Assembly: GCA_019638255.1 (NCBI GenBank)
Contig: JAHBUD010000001.1
Location: 248,001 to 312,000 of the forward strand
Direction: 5' to 3'
DNA from: Cyclobacteriaceae bacterium
GTDB taxonomy: Bacteria > Bacteroidota > Bacteroidia > Cytophagales > Cyclobacteriaceae
Length of the DNA stretch: 64,000 bases
Part shown: positions 52,201 through 60,478 of the stretch, one piece after another
Numbering within the stretch: the stretch's first letter is position 1
Layout of the letters: the number at the start of each line of letters is the position of its first letter
Notes under the pieces: generated by a model
Databases searched by the model: none
What the model was told of the DNA's origin: nothing
What the model saw: only the letters and a program-made list of their open reading frames with translations
Translations under genes and position numbers: made by a program

Positions 52201-54045
52201 TACCACCATGTTGCGGTCGGTAAAATTTACGGTTGCATTCGGTTTGTTGGATGCCAGTAAATCCACCGTTGCGTAGGTGCCAGCCATGGAGTGAATCTTC
52301 AGGTTATCGTAATCCGATTGGCCCCGCGAAGACAGGTATTGAATTATGGCCTTTTCTTTCACGATTACCAGGTCGCCTTGTGGCCGATACTCAACAAGGC
52401 CTTTCATCGCCAAAAATTCCACCGCCTTTTGCAACGCCAGAATGTCTAGGCCATACCGTAAGGCGATATCGCCTGTGTGAAGTTCGCGTGTATTGTTTTC
52501 AATACAATAGCGGGCAACGATTCCCAACGGGTGGAAATTGAATCCAACACCTTTCAGCTCTGAATAATCCAACGGATCATAATAATCTGCCGATTCAATT
52601 ACCATGGGTGTCATGCCGCTTGCCATTTGGGCATAAATATCCAGGCTATCGGATTTCAAATCCCAGCGGATCATGCCAGCCGAAAAATCCATGTTGAAAA
52701 AGGTGGCTGCAAAAGGTGTGTTGCGCATGCTGCCTTTATCTCCCTGAAGCACAACTTTTTCACGTTTGTAATCATACTGCATGCGCACAGCAAAATGATT
52801 GATCGAATCATTGTACTGGTAAATGACAAACTCTGCACGATTGGCTGAAACCGTTGAGTCCTTAAATAGAAAATCTTTCGATCGTGCTTTAAACTTTTTA
52901 TTCCCAATACTGTCGAGTACTACCAGTGTTGCCAGGTCACCATTTACATTATTGCTTTTCACCAATGGCCCATGAAGGGAGAAGCCCCCGGTATAGCGCA
53001 TGAACTCCGTGCCTACGCCCTTGATATCGATCGTTGATTCATATGAAGTAAACCGAGGATAGGAAGACGCAACCGAATCCTTTCGCGCCTGAGATTTAAA
53101 TTCAAACTTGCCGGCCACAAAACCCGGAGTTTTGCCGGTGTAGTTTAGCATCACCAGGTCAGATTTCAACTCGGGTCTGCGAACATTTATACTATACTCC
53201 TTAAAATTTACGTACACCTCATCGGGGTTTAATCCGGCTGGTGACCAATCAAACTTACCTTCTTCGCCCACAAACAAATTATCCGTTAGAGAGAAAACAC
53301 CTTTTGTGTTTTGCAAAAAGACAGAATCGTAAGCCGTTACGATATTCAGTGAAACCCGGTTAAACCGGATTACCGCACCCTCCACCGCGGGCGGAGGCGG
53401 TTGTGTCATCCAGTAGGGTGTGTTATCGATAGGAATAATTTCTTCCTCTTCCGGCCAGTTGTTCCAGTCATCGTAATTATCATCGACCTGAGCTGTCGTA
53501 TCGATTGGTGGAGGAATGTATTCCAGAAACTCAAACGTATAATCATCATCCCGCGCATATAACCGATAGGTTTTATCGAAGTATAAGGCATGATGCTTGA
53601 AAAAGGTGTTGGAGGCAATCAGGAACTTCTGCGCTTTATCAGGTTTGTAGTTTTCAATAACCTTGTCGACTACGGTGAGGTAAGCATTGAGCTTTTGTGG
53701 ATCGGCTCCCTCCACATTTACGGCATTTACCAATGAACCTAAATATTGAACCAGGTTGGGGCGAAGCTTGTAGCCTTTACGCTTCATGCGGTAAAACTGA
53801 CGCTGAATACGCTGCTGTTGTTCAAGGTCAAGGTTGTTCCATGCCAGTGGAAAAGCTTTGCCGATTACCATCGCCTCTGTGTTGCGCGTGCTCTCCAAGG
53901 CATAGCCAATGCTATCCGGAAAATTCAGGACGATAACAGGCTTTTTTCCACTTTGGCCAAAGGCAACCGAAGCCGAAAAGAGAAAACCGCAGAAAAGATA
54001 TTTGAATACTGGATTCACCGGAACTTTAACCTTCGAAATTCGCAA
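49246..54045 (-). CDS. giant exported protein of unknown function with recurring beta-hairpin motif
   Basis: 1599 residues with a signal peptide (YLFCGFLFSASVAFG|Q). The start is a TTG at 54045, or a GTG nine codons later at 54018. An N-terminal helical region (about 50-150) precedes a Pro/Glu/Asp linker (about 175-220), then a beta-rich body to the end. A short motif recurs at about residues 265, 424, 459, 902, 1027, 1067, 1303 and 1457: an aromatic (W or Y), then D, S or L, then a polar turn and alternating strand residues (MIRWDLKSDSLDI, ARWDLTTQKITM, AEYDLKTQELKV, FKWSPKHKAFYS). This suggests a beta-solenoid or a series of hairpins, somewhat like OstA/LptA. There is no obvious type IX C-terminal sorting domain; the tail is KKQEKKDDDDGF. 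I do not recognise a family. Confidence 0.8.
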   Translation of the reverse strand: MRISKVKVPVNPVFKYLFCGFLFSASVAFGQSGKKPVIVLNFPDSIGYALESTRNTEAMVIGKAFPLAWNNLDLEQQQRIQRQFYRMKRKGYKLRPNLVQYLGSLVNAVNVEGADPQKLNAYLTVVDKVIENYKPDKAQKFLIASNTFFKHHALYFDKTYRLYARDDDYTFEFLEYIPPPIDTTAQVDDNYDDWNNWPEEEEIIPIDNTPYWMTQPPPPAVEGAVIRFNRVSLNIVTAYDSVFLQNTKGVFSLTDNLFVGEEGKFDWSPAGLNPDEVYVNFKEYSINVRRPELKSDLVMLNYTGKTPGFVAGKFEFKSQARKDSVASSYPRFTSYESTIDIKGVGTEFMRYTGGFSLHGPLVKSNNVNGDLATLVVLDSIGNKKFKARSKDFLFKDSTVSANRAEFVIYQYNDSINHFAVRMQYDYKREKVVLQGDKGSMRNTPFAATFFNMDFSAGMIRWDLKSDSLDIYAQMASGMTPMVIESADYYDPLDYSELKGVGFNFHPLGIVARYCIENNTRELHTGDIALRYGLDILALQKAVEFLAMKGLVEYRPQGDLVIVKEKAIIQYLSSRGQSDYDNLKIHSMAGTYATVDLLASNKPNATVNFTDRNMVVRGVEEFSVSDSLNVVIKPDSAVITILQNRDIKFNGTITAGNFEITGKDFTFKYDSFFINLTHIDSINFFAMERNAQGQMIRKKINNSMVGADSLAAAEGGLGDLSKSSGTLFISRPNNKSGRVRIPNYPRLDATTGGVIYFNRPEVLNGVYDQSVFFAIPPFKLDSLNDADPTAINFKGTFVSSGMFPSFKEKLHTMPDKSLGFEHVVPKGGYQLYKGDGKLNGVIRLDNRGIRSNGVVDYYAATIKSNDFIFYPDSVVARGHRAIIEERQIGSVTFPQASFTDYQMKWLPKQDQMRLRNTRSPFNFYDSTAQLTGQVIVSKNGVSGAGRLDTRGTEIRSREMTFSGKDFGARHSRFLAKSADPNKPLIDGTDVRVRFNLAQNYADISPEIAGEAAIEFPYAQFKTSIPNARWDLTTQKITMTKGENEPIENSYFYTTRKDLDSLSFYAEKAEYDLKTQELKVSGIPYIIVADAKITPENGQVLILENAKIGTLKNTTIVIDTLNGYHRLTAGVVDIVSRKEFSGYATYQYVNFLNDTFAIKMTDFHLEPVTEVQTTRRLAVGRKQSTASLQTVATGAVAERDHLVLGAGMFYKGDMIMYATKPALTLSGSIKLDIKKIKNYNAWIRYEQTGDETEVLINFDNALTEDGRRVGAGLHFSANDNNLYISFLNEKLDDDDDFFIPSGILHYDVESKEYRVEDREKAVGNKLSGKVFAYNDETAGVRFEGPVSFFRGTKDFDITASAIGQGNMENNEISMNSLVMVNTTAVSTAFDIMARDLQSVIKNEGAEEGMGDPTDLLYKIADIVGERTAKEFETRSAQGYVSLGNIAQTAKPLTFSNVNFKWSPKHKAFYSQGSLGLSNINRQDINASFEGFMEIKKDEDGLPVFNVFFKASPDSWYFLSFEDNRLLMYSSNNEFNTTVAKRTNSGKAKIGEMIFIPATEDETLEFVNRFRNQYYGIQVPYNLSGGSAIQKKQEKKDDDDGF

Positions 54046-54112
54046 TTATTGGCCAAATAAGCTAAAACAGGTCATATGGGGTTTAACGGGCAGAAATGCC
54101 GTTCCGTACAAA

Positions 54113-54949
54113 TCACTGTCCATTCTTTTCCACCAGCATGCAGGCCCAGTTGTCGCGGGTATCGGTACTAACCATTTGCAGGTTTAGTAGTTGCGCTTTG
54201 GTTAGCAGTTCAGGGATATCAGATTCATAAAAGCCGCTCAGCAATAACTTCCCTCCGGGTTTTAAATGCCGGGCGTAGTAATCCATCTCCCCTAACAAGA
54301 TGTTCCTATTGATGTTCGCCAGGATGATACCGAACGGCTCAGTAAAAGTAAGTTCACTGATTTTTCCTTGTCGGATATTGATGTTGCTGCAGTGATTGAC
54401 CGCAACATTTTCGTTGCCATTTTCCACACTCCAACTGTCAACGTCAAACGCTTCAACCTGCGTTGCCCCAAGCTTTGATGCCATAATGGCCAACACGGCT
54501 GTTCCGGTACCGGCATCCATCACTTTCTTCTGCTGATGATCAATCCCAAGCTGTGCTTTTAGCATCAGGTGTGTAGTTTGGTGATGGCCAGTCCCAAACG
54601 ACATTTTAGGGGTAATGATAATTTCGTAAGGATATTGCCTGGCGGGGGTGTGAAAATGTGCCCTGATAATTATGGTATCCTCAACCACGATGGGCTCATA
54701 ATTTTTTTCCCACTCTTCATTCCAGTTTTTCTTCTCAACCTTATCGACATAGAAAACCAGGTTGGTGAGGGGCCTATACTTTTCCTTTATCTCTTGCAGT
54801 TTCTGTTTATCGTAACGATTCTGCTCGGTGTACGCCTCAAAACCTTTTTCGGTTTCCATAAACGTATCAAATCCGGCCTCAGCAATTTCGGCCATGAGAA
54901 TTTCCGAAAAGTCGGGGTCACAGATTACCTGAAGTCGTGAGTAAAACAT
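54113..54949 (-). CDS. prmA: PrmA ribosomal protein L11 methyltransferase
   Basis: 278 residues. The SAM-binding motif is KKVMDAGTGTAVLAIMASKL, followed by EAFDVDSWSVENGNENVAVN and FGIILANINRNILLGEMDYY with the N-I-N feature near the catalytic site. MSFGTGHHQTTHLMLKAQL is the loop typical of PrmA. PrmA trimethylates ribosomal protein L11. Its neighbour on the same strand is tpiA. Confidence 0.92.
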   Translation of the reverse strand: MFYSRLQVICDPDFSEILMAEIAEAGFDTFMETEKGFEAYTEQNRYDKQKLQEIKEKYRPLTNLVFYVDKVEKKNWNEEWEKNYEPIVVEDTIIIRAHFHTPARQYPYEIIITPKMSFGTGHHQTTHLMLKAQLGIDHQQKKVMDAGTGTAVLAIMASKLGATQVEAFDVDSWSVENGNENVAVNHCSNINIRQGKISELTFTEPFGIILANINRNILLGEMDYYARHLKPGGKLLLSGFYESDIPELLTKAQLLNLQMVSTDTRDNWACMLVEKNGQ

Positions 54950-55040
54950 GAAGTAATTTGAAAATTTGAAGATTAAATGATTTGAAAATGAATTGATTCA
55001 ACTATTCTTTCTGGTATTTATAAACACTATTTATTATTAA

Positions 55041-55065
55041 CCACATAGACACATGGGGCACATAG
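55041..55065. repeat. short CACATRG direct repeat near tpiA
   Basis: CCACATAGACACATGGGGCACATAG: three imperfect units of CACATAG/CACATGG with 8-9 base spacing, 23 bases from the tpiA stop. It resembles short intergenic repeats common in Bacteroidota. Confidence 0.35.
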
Positions 55066-55087
55066 TTTTCTGCCCAACTTGTAATCT

Positions 55088-55849
55088 TCAAATCGATTTA
55101 ATGATTTCAACAAATTCGCGTGATTTTAGGGAGGCGCCACCTACCAGTCCGCCATCTACATCGGCACAGGCGAATAGTTCTTTTGCATTGGCAGCGTTTA
55201 CACTTCCGCCATATAATATAGAGATGGAGTCGGATACAGCCTGGCCATACTTACCTGCCAAATGCTTTCGGATTACAGCATGCATTTCCTGTGCTTGCTG
55301 TGCGCTCGCTGTTTTGCCTGTACCGATAGCCCACACCGGTTCATAGGCAATCACTACTTTTTTTATCGTTTGCTCATCCAAATGAAAGAGACTTTCCTCA
55401 ACTTGTTTCTTCACCAGCGACTCATGGCCATTGCTTTCACGCACTTCAAGCGGTTCACCGCAACAATAAATCGGAGTGAGGCCATGCTTTAGTGCAACGT
55501 CAACTTTTGTGGCCAACAATGCGCCCCCTTCATTGAAATATTGTCTTCGTTCGCTGTGGCCTATAATCACATAGGGAATATTCATCGATGCCAGCATGGC
55601 GGCTGATACTTCACCCGTGTATGCGCCAGCTTCGTGTTCGCTGCAGTTCTGCGCACCTATTTCAACCCGGGCATTGTTCCCCAGCAAATTCCTTATGGTA
55701 AGCAAATAGGGAAAGGGTGTGCAAAAAATCACCTTGACATCACCGGTCACCTCATCGGATACCATCCCCATAATTTCTGATGCCAGGGCGTTGGCCTCAG
55801 TCAGTGTTTTATTCATTTTCCAATTACCGGCAACAATTTTTGATCGCAT
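55088..55849 (-). CDS. tpiA: triosephosphate isomerase
   Basis: 253 residues, standard length. AGNWKMNKTLTEANALASEI has the substrate-binding Asn and Lys; VIIGHSERRQYFNEGG has the catalytic His; VIAYEPVWAIGTGKTAS has the catalytic Glu; SILYGGSVNAANAKELFACA and DGGLVGGASL bind phosphate. It interconverts dihydroxyacetone phosphate and glyceraldehyde 3-phosphate. Start ATG at 55849. It follows the GldB-like gene by 35 bases on the same strand. Confidence 0.98.
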   Translation of the reverse strand: MRSKIVAGNWKMNKTLTEANALASEIMGMVSDEVTGDVKVIFCTPFPYLLTIRNLLGNNARVEIGAQNCSEHEAGAYTGEVSAAMLASMNIPYVIIGHSERRQYFNEGGALLATKVDVALKHGLTPIYCCGEPLEVRESNGHESLVKKQVEESLFHLDEQTIKKVVIAYEPVWAIGTGKTASAQQAQEMHAVIRKHLAGKYGQAVSDSISILYGGSVNAANAKELFACADVDGGLVGGASLKSREFVEIIKSI

Positions 55850-55884
55850 ATACTTCTGTTTAAATAAATTTAGACTTTTCTCAA

Positions 55885-56913
55885 CTACTTCCTCACAGGC
55901 TTATACCTTGATTCTTTAAATATCAACTCTGCATCGGTTTCTTCCATCAACTGCTGCAAGGTTATTTCCGGATGTGTCTTCATATAACTCTTCACAATCT
56001 CCCAACCTACCCACTGTGCAATACGCCCCGGACATTGCTCTCCTACTTCAATAGTAAAAGGCCGCTCGCTTAAAAAACGTTGTTTCACCATGTGGTTTGT
56101 GGAGTACAAAACCTGGTCTTCTATCAGCCGATACCAAATCATGTCTTGATTTTCACGGGCACCTTTTACTTCCTCGGCCGTGTACCAAATAAAAACACTG
56201 TCGGGTACGCAAGGCAACATGTGCTTGGCAAAGTAGTACGATTTTCCAAACGCCATCATGTCGGCTATCGCGCGCTCGTCCTCCAGGTTGGTATATGTAT
56301 AGCGGTTCATGCCAAACAGCAACATCGTAGAGGGCACTATGTTTTCCTTTACATACTGTCGAAGCAAATATTCATACATGTTCGGTCGGTAGCGTGCCTT
56401 AGGGCCCAGGTAATAATCAAGACTCACAATGATCAGTGAGTCGCTCACCAACATGTCATTATCCAACCCGGTGACCAAGGTGATGATCTTTGGTGCTGGC
56501 GCATCGGGATAATAATATCGCATGTTACTGAATGCTTCCTCAAACTGTTGTTTGAGTGCCCGCTCATCGTCAAAAACATTCTTTACATCCGTCCGTAGGC
56601 TGTCCATGTAATTGTTGGTAAACCGTTGGTACAGCTCCGCCACAAAAACAGAATCATTGGGGTATAGCGATCTTCGCAAAAAATAATCGCGGATTACTGG
56701 GTATCTTCCCAGAAAGGAAACCAGCTCTTCCTTGCTCTTGAAGCTTATTACCGAATCAGAAAGCGAATGAAATTCAAGTGAAACCCTGTCCTTTACCGGG
56801 GGAACAAACGCACATTTCTCTTCTACCTCTCGTTTACAACCGGTAAAAAGTATTAGCCCCATACCAAGCATAAAGGCTAAGCTTGTTAAAAGTGATTTTT
56901 TCTTTATCATCAT
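55885..56913 (-). CDS. GldB-like gliding motility lipoprotein
   Basis: 342 residues. Lipoprotein signal (LAFMLGMGLILFTGC, Cys at about 26). The body is a metalloprotease-like, largely helical fold typical of the GldB/DUF2268-like group: FLRRSLYPNDSVFVAELYQR, PKIITLVTGLDNDMLVSDSL, YEYLLRQYVKENIVPSTMLL and QCPGRIAQWVGWEIVKSYMK. GldB is required for gliding in Flavobacterium, though its exact role is unknown. Here it sits apart from the gldKLMN cluster, with DUF6702 before it and tpiA after it. Confidence 0.85.
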   Translation of the reverse strand: MMIKKKSLLTSLAFMLGMGLILFTGCKREVEEKCAFVPPVKDRVSLEFHSLSDSVISFKSKEELVSFLGRYPVIRDYFLRRSLYPNDSVFVAELYQRFTNNYMDSLRTDVKNVFDDERALKQQFEEAFSNMRYYYPDAPAPKIITLVTGLDNDMLVSDSLIIVSLDYYLGPKARYRPNMYEYLLRQYVKENIVPSTMLLFGMNRYTYTNLEDERAIADMMAFGKSYYFAKHMLPCVPDSVFIWYTAEEVKGARENQDMIWYRLIEDQVLYSTNHMVKQRFLSERPFTIEVGEQCPGRIAQWVGWEIVKSYMKTHPEITLQQLMEETDAELIFKESRYKPVRK

Positions 56914-56928
56914 TTCTAAAGTTATCTA

Positions 56929-57417
56929 TTAAAACGTTAGCGTGCCCAATGGATTGTTCCGCATCAGCCGAAGGCTTTTAGTTTTGCCTTTTACACTTAC
57001 ATGAACCAGATTCGATTGGTCATCGTAGGTCTCCATTATCACTCCATTCTTAACCGTAATCGATTTCCAGTTTTTTACCTGGGGCACCTGGATAAAAAAA
57101 ACCAATGCATCGCCATCCAACTCCGATCCAAGGTAAACCAAACGCTGTCGTTTTCCATCCAGTGCTATTTCAAATCTCTTCAATATATACTCTTTGGCGA
57201 GCTGGTCGGTTGTGTAGTCGTTCGCAGGCGAAAGTAAATCCAGATCCGGGTCATTCCTTTCCGTACGGATGGCTAACTCAAGGTCGTCTGCAAAAATTCG
57301 CATAACAATCTCCAACTCCTTCTCCCTTTCATCAAACTCAATTTCAGTAACGGAAATGTGTATCGGATGGGCAGGCGCCCACCATCCTAGTAAAAAAGTA
57401 AATGCAAAAGCTATCAT
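56929..57417 (-). CDS. DUF6702-type exported protein
   Basis: 162 residues from the ATG at 57417 (an upstream TTG would add five residues). Signal peptide MIAFAFTFLLGWWAPA, then HPIHISVTEIEFDEREKELE, an all-beta body with acidic EIVMRIFADDLELAIRTERN, and YLGSELDGDALVFFIQVPQV. The opening HPIHIS after cleavage and length match the DUF6702 family of Bacteroidota. Function unknown. Divergent from HupE-like and M1 genes; such a set recurs in other Bacteroidota as I recall, so a shared metal or peptide role is possible. Confidence 0.75.
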   Translation of the reverse strand: MIAFAFTFLLGWWAPAHPIHISVTEIEFDEREKELEIVMRIFADDLELAIRTERNDPDLDLLSPANDYTTDQLAKEYILKRFEIALDGKRQRLVYLGSELDGDALVFFIQVPQVKNWKSITVKNGVIMETYDDQSNLVHVSVKGKTKSLRLMRNNPLGTLTF

Positions 57418-57503
57418 TTTTAAGAGAAGCAAAAATAGCTAATTCAAACTCTCCGGCCGGAAGCGCCTATCATTTTATCGCGTGAAACTTTCACAAATAA
57501 CCG

Positions 57504-57511
57504 TATACTTG
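57504..57511 (+). promoter_or_regulatory. candidate -7 promoter element for the HupE-like gene
   Basis: TATACTTG differs from TAnnTTTG by one base and is 21 bases before the ATG at 57533. It supports that start over one at 57482, since a promoter inside the longer reading would be odd. Confidence 0.45.
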
Positions 57512-57532
57512 CACGTTTTTTCATTAAAAAAT

Positions 57533-58117
57533 ATGAGCGAGTTTCAGTTGTACTTTACACTTGGAAAAGACCACATCCTCGACTACGCCAACGGGTACGA
57601 CCATACTCTGTTTGTAGTGGCCTTGTGCGCGCTTTACCAGATGCGCGACTGGAAGAAATTGTTGATTTTAATTACCGCATTTACCATTGGCCACTCCATT
57701 ACACTTGCCCTGGCCACACTAAAAATTATTGTTGTAAGTCGCAACCTGATTGAATTCCTGATACCCTTAACTATTTTCATCACCGCATTTTCCAACATCT
57801 TCAGAAGAACTGAGGTAAGCGACAGGACAACCTATATCAACTATGGCTATGCCCTTCTTTTTGGACTGATCCATGGTATGGGCTTTTCAAATTACCTGCA
57901 AACCATTTTGGGTAAAAACAAAAGCATCGCACAACCGCTTTTTGCCTTTAATTTAGGTCTGGAGGTCGGTCAAATAATTGTGGTTTCTGTTTTTATGATC
58001 ATCAGCTTTATTTTGGTAGACCTGTTTACCTTAAACCGAAGGGATTGGAAGCTTGTAATCTCATCGGCTATTGCCGGTATTGCGTTGATATTAATGAAGA
58101 ATACTTACCCTTGGTAA
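57533..58117 (+). CDS. HupE/UreJ-like membrane protein
   Basis: 194 residues from MSEFQLYFTLGKDHILDYAN at 57533. The opening GKDHILDYANGYDHTLFVVA carries the His/Asp-rich first loop of the HupE/UreJ_2 family. About six helices follow: LLILITAFTIGHSITLALAT, LIEFLIPLTIFITAFSNIF, YALLFGLIHGMGFSNYLQ, LEVGQIIVVSVFMIISFIL and ISSAIAGIALILM. Conserved His (GHS, HGM) lie in helices. Relatives transport nickel or cobalt; the metal here is unproven. It lies upstream of the M1 peptidase gene with a 32-base gap and is divergent from DUF6702. Confidence 0.85.
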   Translation: MSEFQLYFTLGKDHILDYANGYDHTLFVVALCALYQMRDWKKLLILITAFTIGHSITLALATLKIIVVSRNLIEFLIPLTIFITAFSNIFRRTEVSDRTTYINYGYALLFGLIHGMGFSNYLQTILGKNKSIAQPLFAFNLGLEVGQIIVVSVFMIISFILVDLFTLNRRDWKLVISSAIAGIALILMKNTYPW

Positions 58118-58149
58118 TTCAAAAAACTATTCAGATAATTTATTTACAC

Positions 58150-60372
58150 ATGAAGAATTTATTCGTACTGATTTTTGCTTTTGGAGCACTCGAATGTTGG
58201 GCACAAGAACCCGCCAAGTGGCAAGGCAAGTTTGAACAACTTGGAACCACCTTGCCCACACCTAATGAGTACCGCACAGGTTCAGGCTCACCCGGCCCGA
58301 AGTATTGGCAACAAAAAGCTGACTACGTTATCAATGTTGAGTTGAACGATGACAATCAATCCATAACCGGATCGGAAACCATCACCTACCACAACAACTC
58401 ACCCGAAACCCTGAAATACCTGTGGTTACAACTGGATCAAAACGTAATCGCTCCGAACAGTTTAAAAAGTCAAACACGTCCTTCCACGCTACGCGACTCT
58501 ACGCCAACCAAATTCGTTGCCGGCTCATTAGGACTTTATGATTTTGATGGTGGCTATAAAATCAAGTCGGTAACGGATGCTTCAGGCAAAGCATTGCCTT
58601 TTACCATTAACCAAACCATGATGCGGGTAGATTTACCACAAGCGTTGCCTGCGGGAGGTAAATACTCCTTTCAGGTAGAGTGGACATACAACATTGGCGA
58701 CCGTATGAAAGACAATGAGCGCAGTGGACTGGAATTTTTTCCGGAGGATGGAAACTACTTGTACACCATTGCACAGTTCTTCCCGCGCATGTGTGTGTTC
58801 GATGATGTGAACGGCTGGCAAAACAAACAATTTCTGGGACAAGGGGAATTTGCCTTGCCTTTTGGCGATTACAAGGTCAAGATCACCGTACCGGCCGATC
58901 ATATTGTAGCTTCCACAGGCACGCTTCAAAATGCGAAAAATGTACTTACCAAAACAGAACTTGAGCGCTTTGAAAAAGCCAAAACTTCATTCGATAAGCC
59001 GGTGATTATTGTAACGCAGGCCGAAGCCATCCAAAAAGAAAAAACAAAATCGAAAGCCAAAAAAACATGGGAGTTCCATGCTGACAATGTGCGTGACTTT
59101 GCGTTTGCTTCTTCCCGTAAATTCATATGGGATGCACAAGCCGTGAAGCTGAACAACAAAACTCCATTGGCCATGTCGTTTTATCCAAAGGAAGGCAATC
59201 CGCTATGGGAAAAAGAATCAACACTGGCTGTAAAAAATACGCTGGAGGTTTATTCCCGCATGACGATCGACTATCCTTATCCGGTTGCCATTTCAGTTCA
59301 TGCTGCATCCATTGGTATGGAGTACCCGATGATCTGCTTCAACTTTGGGCGTCCGGGAAAAGACGGTAAATATACCGATGCCATACGCACCCGCATGATT
59401 GGTGTGATTGTTCACGAAGTGGGGCACAACTTTTTTCCGATGATCATCAACAACGATGAGCGGCAATGGACCTGGATGGATGAAGGCATCAACAGTTTTG
59501 TGCAGTTGATCACCGAATTGGAACGTTACCCCAACGACAATTGGAGCCGGGGCTTACCGGCCGGACTGGTGGGTTATATGAAGGGCGATAAATCATTGCA
59601 ACGGCCGCTCATGACAAACTCTGAACAGGTTATACAATTCGGAGCCGAGCAATATCAAAAAGCTGCCACAGCCATGTACATCTTGCGCGAAACCGTAATG
59701 GGTAAAGAACTCTTTGATAAAGCATTTAAAGAATATGCTGAGCGTTGGGCCTTCAAACATCCGCAGCCTGCCGATTTCTTCCGCACCATGGAAGATGCTT
59801 CAGCTGTTGATCTTGATTGGTTTTGGAGGGGATGGTTCTACACCACCGATCATGTTGATCAGTCTATCGATCAGGTAAAATGGTATACCCTGCGTACCGA
59901 ACAAAGTAAAGTGGAAAAACAGGTTACACCCAAGAAAGCAGAAGCCAGCACAGGGTCGGCCAAGAAAGAATACAATGATTTTTCAGCGGGACCGGACCCC
60001 ATCAGCATTTTACCAACCGACCAGCGCTTCTATGGTGAGTTTTATAACCGTGTAGATGATAAAGCTATTATAAATAGGCTTCAGAATAAAAACATGTACG
60101 AGGTAACCTTGTCGAATAAAGGCGGACTCATAATGCCGGTTATTATTGAGTGGACTTTTAAAGATGGATCGAAAGAAGTTGATCGCATACCGGCAGAGAT
60201 TTGGCGAAGCAATGAAAACACAGTTACCAAAGTATTTGTAAAGGAAAAAGAAGTAGCAACCATTGTGCTTGACCCGTTAAAAGAAACAACTGACATCAAC
60301 GCAAACGATAACGTGTTTCCGAAAAAACCTACCGAATCAAAGTTCGATCAGTTTAAGCGGGGAACGAACTAG
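58150..60372 (+). CDS. exported M1-family zinc aminopeptidase
   Basis: 740 residues from the ATG at 58150, which starts the signal peptide MKNLFVLIFAFGALECWAQ; an upstream start at 58045 would lie inside the HupE-like gene. A beta N-terminal domain is followed by the catalytic core: VHEVGHNFFPMIINNDERQW (HEXXH), then WTWMDEGINSFVQLITELE (Glu ligand). The exopeptidase motif GAMEN is replaced by IGMEYPMICFNFG. The C-terminal part is helical plus an Ig-like domain. It would trim peptides in the periplasm or surface. Probably co-transcribed with the HupE-like gene. Confidence 0.93.
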   Translation: MKNLFVLIFAFGALECWAQEPAKWQGKFEQLGTTLPTPNEYRTGSGSPGPKYWQQKADYVINVELNDDNQSITGSETITYHNNSPETLKYLWLQLDQNVIAPNSLKSQTRPSTLRDSTPTKFVAGSLGLYDFDGGYKIKSVTDASGKALPFTINQTMMRVDLPQALPAGGKYSFQVEWTYNIGDRMKDNERSGLEFFPEDGNYLYTIAQFFPRMCVFDDVNGWQNKQFLGQGEFALPFGDYKVKITVPADHIVASTGTLQNAKNVLTKTELERFEKAKTSFDKPVIIVTQAEAIQKEKTKSKAKKTWEFHADNVRDFAFASSRKFIWDAQAVKLNNKTPLAMSFYPKEGNPLWEKESTLAVKNTLEVYSRMTIDYPYPVAISVHAASIGMEYPMICFNFGRPGKDGKYTDAIRTRMIGVIVHEVGHNFFPMIINNDERQWTWMDEGINSFVQLITELERYPNDNWSRGLPAGLVGYMKGDKSLQRPLMTNSEQVIQFGAEQYQKAATAMYILRETVMGKELFDKAFKEYAERWAFKHPQPADFFRTMEDASAVDLDWFWRGWFYTTDHVDQSIDQVKWYTLRTEQSKVEKQVTPKKAEASTGSAKKEYNDFSAGPDPISILPTDQRFYGEFYNRVDDKAIINRLQNKNMYEVTLSNKGGLIMPVIIEWTFKDGSKEVDRIPAEIWRSNENTVTKVFVKEKEVATIVLDPLKETTDINANDNVFPKKPTESKFDQFKRGTN

Positions 60373-60478
60373 TACTTAATACAAAGGCAATCAGCGTAAG
60401 ATGCTTGGCAGTATCTTCCTCAACATGGAGGCATGGTTAAGGTTTTGCATAGTGAAGTGGAGAACCTCAACGATAGCG

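Noticed and set aside
58045..58149. Longer start for the M1 peptidase
   Set aside because: It would lie inside the HupE-like gene and hide a good signal peptide at 58150.
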